Positions 61,001-64,000 of a stretch of 64,000 nucleotides of DNA are shown here, piece by piece. The DNA is taken from positions 15,468,501 to 15,532,500 of the forward strand of contig JAIVEN010000008.1 in assembly GCA_026686845.1 (NCBI GenBank), in the 5' to 3' direction. The stretch is from Adenanthera pavonina (Eukaryota > Streptophyta > Magnoliopsida > Fabales > Fabaceae). The translations under genes and the position numbers were made by a program. The stretch's first letter is position 1; the number at the start of each line of letters is the position of its first letter. Below the pieces are notes generated by a model. It searched no databases and was not told the DNA's origin. It worked only from the letters and a program-made list of their open reading frames with translations.

Positions 61001-64000
61001 CAAGGCCAAAGGTGGAGATCGTAGGGGACATTCACCACTAAGATCAAGATCCAAAGAAAAATGGTGTGAGAACATAGCTAGAGACTTAAGAGAAGAAAGA
61101 GGATGCAACTTTCAAGATGTAAATTTATTTAAATCAGATATGAATTAGTGTCTCTTTTTTTGCTTAAATTTTTTTACCAGATCTGATTTTTGTTTTGTGA
61201 TTCTATGTTGCAAATGATAGATGCTATATTTTTTTTCTTCCCCAAAAGTTCTTCTTCCTTCCTTTGGATGAAGTAAATGCTATGGGAAGTTTGTTTCTCT
61301 AGTATATTTTGTGCTGAATCAATGTGTATCTCTTGGTTTCGTGGTTCTGCATCTTCTTTCCCTTGAAAAGACATGAATAGAAAAACAATTGAAAAAAGAA
61401 CAAAGATGATGGGTGTGTGGGGTTTTGGATGGGACGAATCATATCTATTTTTTCTTTTCTTTTTTTTTTAAAGACTAAATTTGGCTGTTGTTAATACTAC
61501 TACCTACACAAGTCACTTTATTCTTTCTTTTTGTTCTTAAAGGAATGACTTTCCTTTGCTATTATTGCAAATAACCACAGAAAGAAAAGTATATTTTTGT
61601 TTGTGATGAAATTTTCTCAATGCTCAATTCTTTGTGGTTCTTAACTACATAGGAACACAAAAAATAATTACCAAAGAAAGTCAATTCTTGCATAGTGATT
61701 CTTTCAGAATTACTTTTGAACTTTGGACTTTGTTTATTTATAAAATGCCATAATAGTTTTTTTACCACTATAATAGTTTTTTATGTTACTCTTGTTATAT
61801 ATATTCTGATAGTGTTTTTTTCTTTTTTGTTTGATGATTTCATTCAACCATTTTCCAAAAAAATATATATACAAAGGATCTGATTTTTCATTCAAACCTC
61901 TCTACTATCATTACTAGGAAGAAGTTCATCGATGTTGGCTCATCTTGTCATTGAGAATCGCACACCACCATAAGACCTCCGGCACACCCATGGAAGACAA
62001 CACCTAGTTCACGATCTTTCTAATGTAATTACGCTTTCTTTCTTGACTGGCAATGGGCCTAAAGCAATCGGCGTTTGCCAGACCTAGAGAACATGATGAG
62101 AAAAGAGATAAGGGCAAACTACAGCACAACAACTAAGGACGAGCTCAAATGGCTATGGCAAGGGCGGTTTTCGAAAATTTTCTTCTCTTCCTATTGAATC
62201 TGCCAAGCTTGAGAAAAAAATTGTTTTAGGAGAAGAGATGAAAGATGATGGCAAGGGCTACATTTATAGGGGTAAATGTTCTCAGCACGTGGGAGAGAAA
62301 GGTGAGAGAAAAGGGCAAGTTGGGTCATTTTACATGAAAATTTAATGCCTCTAAAGGACCATGATTCTTTAGGTATCAAATCCCAAATAATTTGATTTTT
62401 TTTGTACTCATTCACAATTCTCCCTTTTTCTTTTTTGTTTGATGCTTTCATTCAACCATTTTCCAAAAAAGAAAATTAAAACCTCGGTTCTATTATCCCA
62501 TAATTTTTTTAAGCTCACAATTGTGTTATTTTGTATAATCTTTTTATCAATTTTTCAAAAAAAAAAATTGCACATTAATTATTTTAAGGCACACTTAAAC
62601 TAAATATATAGTTGATACTAGTTGATATAAATATATTCTTTTGATTTTGATCACACTAGTTGATATATTTCAATTACTGCAACGTTCAAAAAAAATATAT
62701 ATATATATATATATAAGGTAAAATGTGTAAAATTTTTGGAAAAATTCCAAGAAAATACCAAGGAAACAGCTTTTTTACAAAAAAAAGTTACAAAATTTGC
62801 TCTAATTCCAATTTGATACTTAGGCATTAAATAGAATTATGCAATTTAATGAAAATGACAAATTTGTCATTCCTCCATTATTAAGTGTATTTGCAACTAC
62901 ATGTGGTATATTTGTAAGTATAATTAAAAGTTTTGATAAATAAATAGACAATAGGTCGACCATCACATGGGATTGGTTAAGTAGTGCTATGATGTTAAAT
63001 TATTATGTGTATTTATAACTTCAAGTGGTATATTTGTAACTCAAATTGGGAGATTTGATATAGGTGTTAACCATGGTAATTGATGAACTGGTCGATCATC
63101 AAAACATAAGTACCGGATAAATAAAACTTATAAAAATATTTGATATTAACTTGTAAATACACTATATTTACTTGTAAATATATAATTATCATATGTAAAT
63201 TCGACCAAGGGTAAATTGGACATTGCAAATCAAATTTTTATTCCCAATTTGAGACCATGGTAGCAAATTGGAATTAGAACAAATTTTATAACCTTTTTGA
63301 AAATAAGTTATTTTCTTGGAATTTTTTCTAAAATTTTCTCATTCATTACATTTCTAATTGAAATTCATTTCAAAACAAAAAAAAAATTGTTACAAAATGA
63401 AACAAGTAATGATATGTGAGTGGCAACTTTGTAAAAGACGAATAATTGCTCATGTAACGAGACGAAGCCTGCGGCTTCTTGCTTGTTGCTTTTTGGCTCA
63501 TGTAACTGCTTCTTGTATGTATTTTTTCCGGATTTTTTTTTGTACACCAAGGTATTCAGTATTCATCATCAGTAGTAGTAACTAATTCTTTTGTCATGAA
63601 TTCTTTGACTAAGGAGTAAATATATAGTCACGGGATGCTTGCTATGGATTCTCCCACTAAAAGATAAATAGTTAGTCAAAGGATGCACACCATTTTCATA
63701 AGCTGATGATCAAACCCTCAACCACATAATTCAGGGATGAGATGAGAAATCATAAAGCCATCCTCGGGACTATTGTTTCTAGATATTTTATTTGAACAAC
63801 AAAATTTGTGAATAATAAATTAAGAATACCAACAATAATTAATTAATTGATTTTTCGGGCCATTAATTGATTAATTGCAGTGTTTCAGATCCAGTGGTCC
63901 CAAGAAAACAGGTCCAGCGGGTTACTGTTTCTGGTGCCTCAGCCTGTGCGGTAGCCGGTAAGCTGTTCCCTCGTTGTAACTCAGCCGGCGGGGAACGAAA
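61001..64000. other. AT-rich region, no gene recognised
   Basis: Frames here are short and look random. There is a direct repeat of about 42 bp (61821-61862 and 62429-62470), a (TA)n tract at 62694-62715, and long homopolymer A/T runs. The last 120 bp (63880-64000) turn clearly GC-richer with CAGCGGG, GCCGG and CCGGCGGGG words, so a gene or another repeat may start at the right edge. No splice or start signal there could be trusted. Confidence 0.45.
61821..62470. repeat. Direct repeat pair of about 42 bp
   Basis: TCTTTTTTGTTTGATG, then A or C, then TTTCATTCAACCATTTTCC and an A run, occurs at 61821-61862 and again at 62429-62470, 608 bp apart with one mismatch. The enclosed 566 bp is slightly GC-richer with no ORF. 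The unit is too long for a target duplication. Confidence 0.75.

Overview
The window is nuclear plant DNA, most likely from a eudicot. It is AT-rich and gene-poor, and almost all of it is transposable elements in several stages of decay. The only host-type genes are two RPS5/RPS2-like CC-NBS-LRR (NLR) resistance-gene copies, and both are pseudogenes. The genus cannot be assigned from sequence alone.

Layout. (1) 1-8362 is a minus-strand Sirevirus-type Ty1/copia element. It has a 5' LTR, an initiator-Met-tRNA primer site, an intact gag, a broken pol, a motif-rich spacer and the start of an envelope-position ORF (ORF2) that runs off the left edge. It appears to sit inside an older LTR fragment (8363-9300). 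(2) 9301-20446 holds a foldback or CACTA-like repeat with an LTR-like insertion, a 3.07-kb solo LTR (13527-16600) and AT-rich spacer. (3) 20871-26479 is NLR pseudogene 1, split by a solo LTR, followed by a partial duplicate of its 3' end (26571-26919). (4) 27316-42331 is a nest of solo LTRs from one roughly 2.45-kb family. One copy contains a 5.1-kb CACTA element that carries a captured DNA topoisomerase III exon. The same copy also contains an inverted family member, which itself contains a solo LTR of the Sirevirus found at 1-8362. (5) 43435-48313 is NLR pseudogene 2, with a 5'-truncated RTE-type LINE in its last intron. (6) About 50540-61000 is a second, much older minus-strand Sirevirus, interrupted by a back-to-back pair of LTRs from another family. 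(7) 61001-64000 is AT-rich with no recognisable gene.

How the parts relate. The two NLR copies are direct-repeat paralogues sharing exon lengths, intron position, upstream sequence and a 3'-terminal intron. They were disabled by different nonsense and frameshift changes. Target-site duplications define nearly every insertion and give an order of events. The most unusual signal is architectural. Both Sireviruses carry a related ORF2 after pol, and in each one a short family-specific word is reiterated both in the LTR and in the pol-ORF2 spacer. The words are TTCGTCTG/CAGACGAA in the first and TTAGTCAACAAAC-like in the second. Several copies form hairpins. The sequence has changed completely between the two elements, but the layout has been kept.
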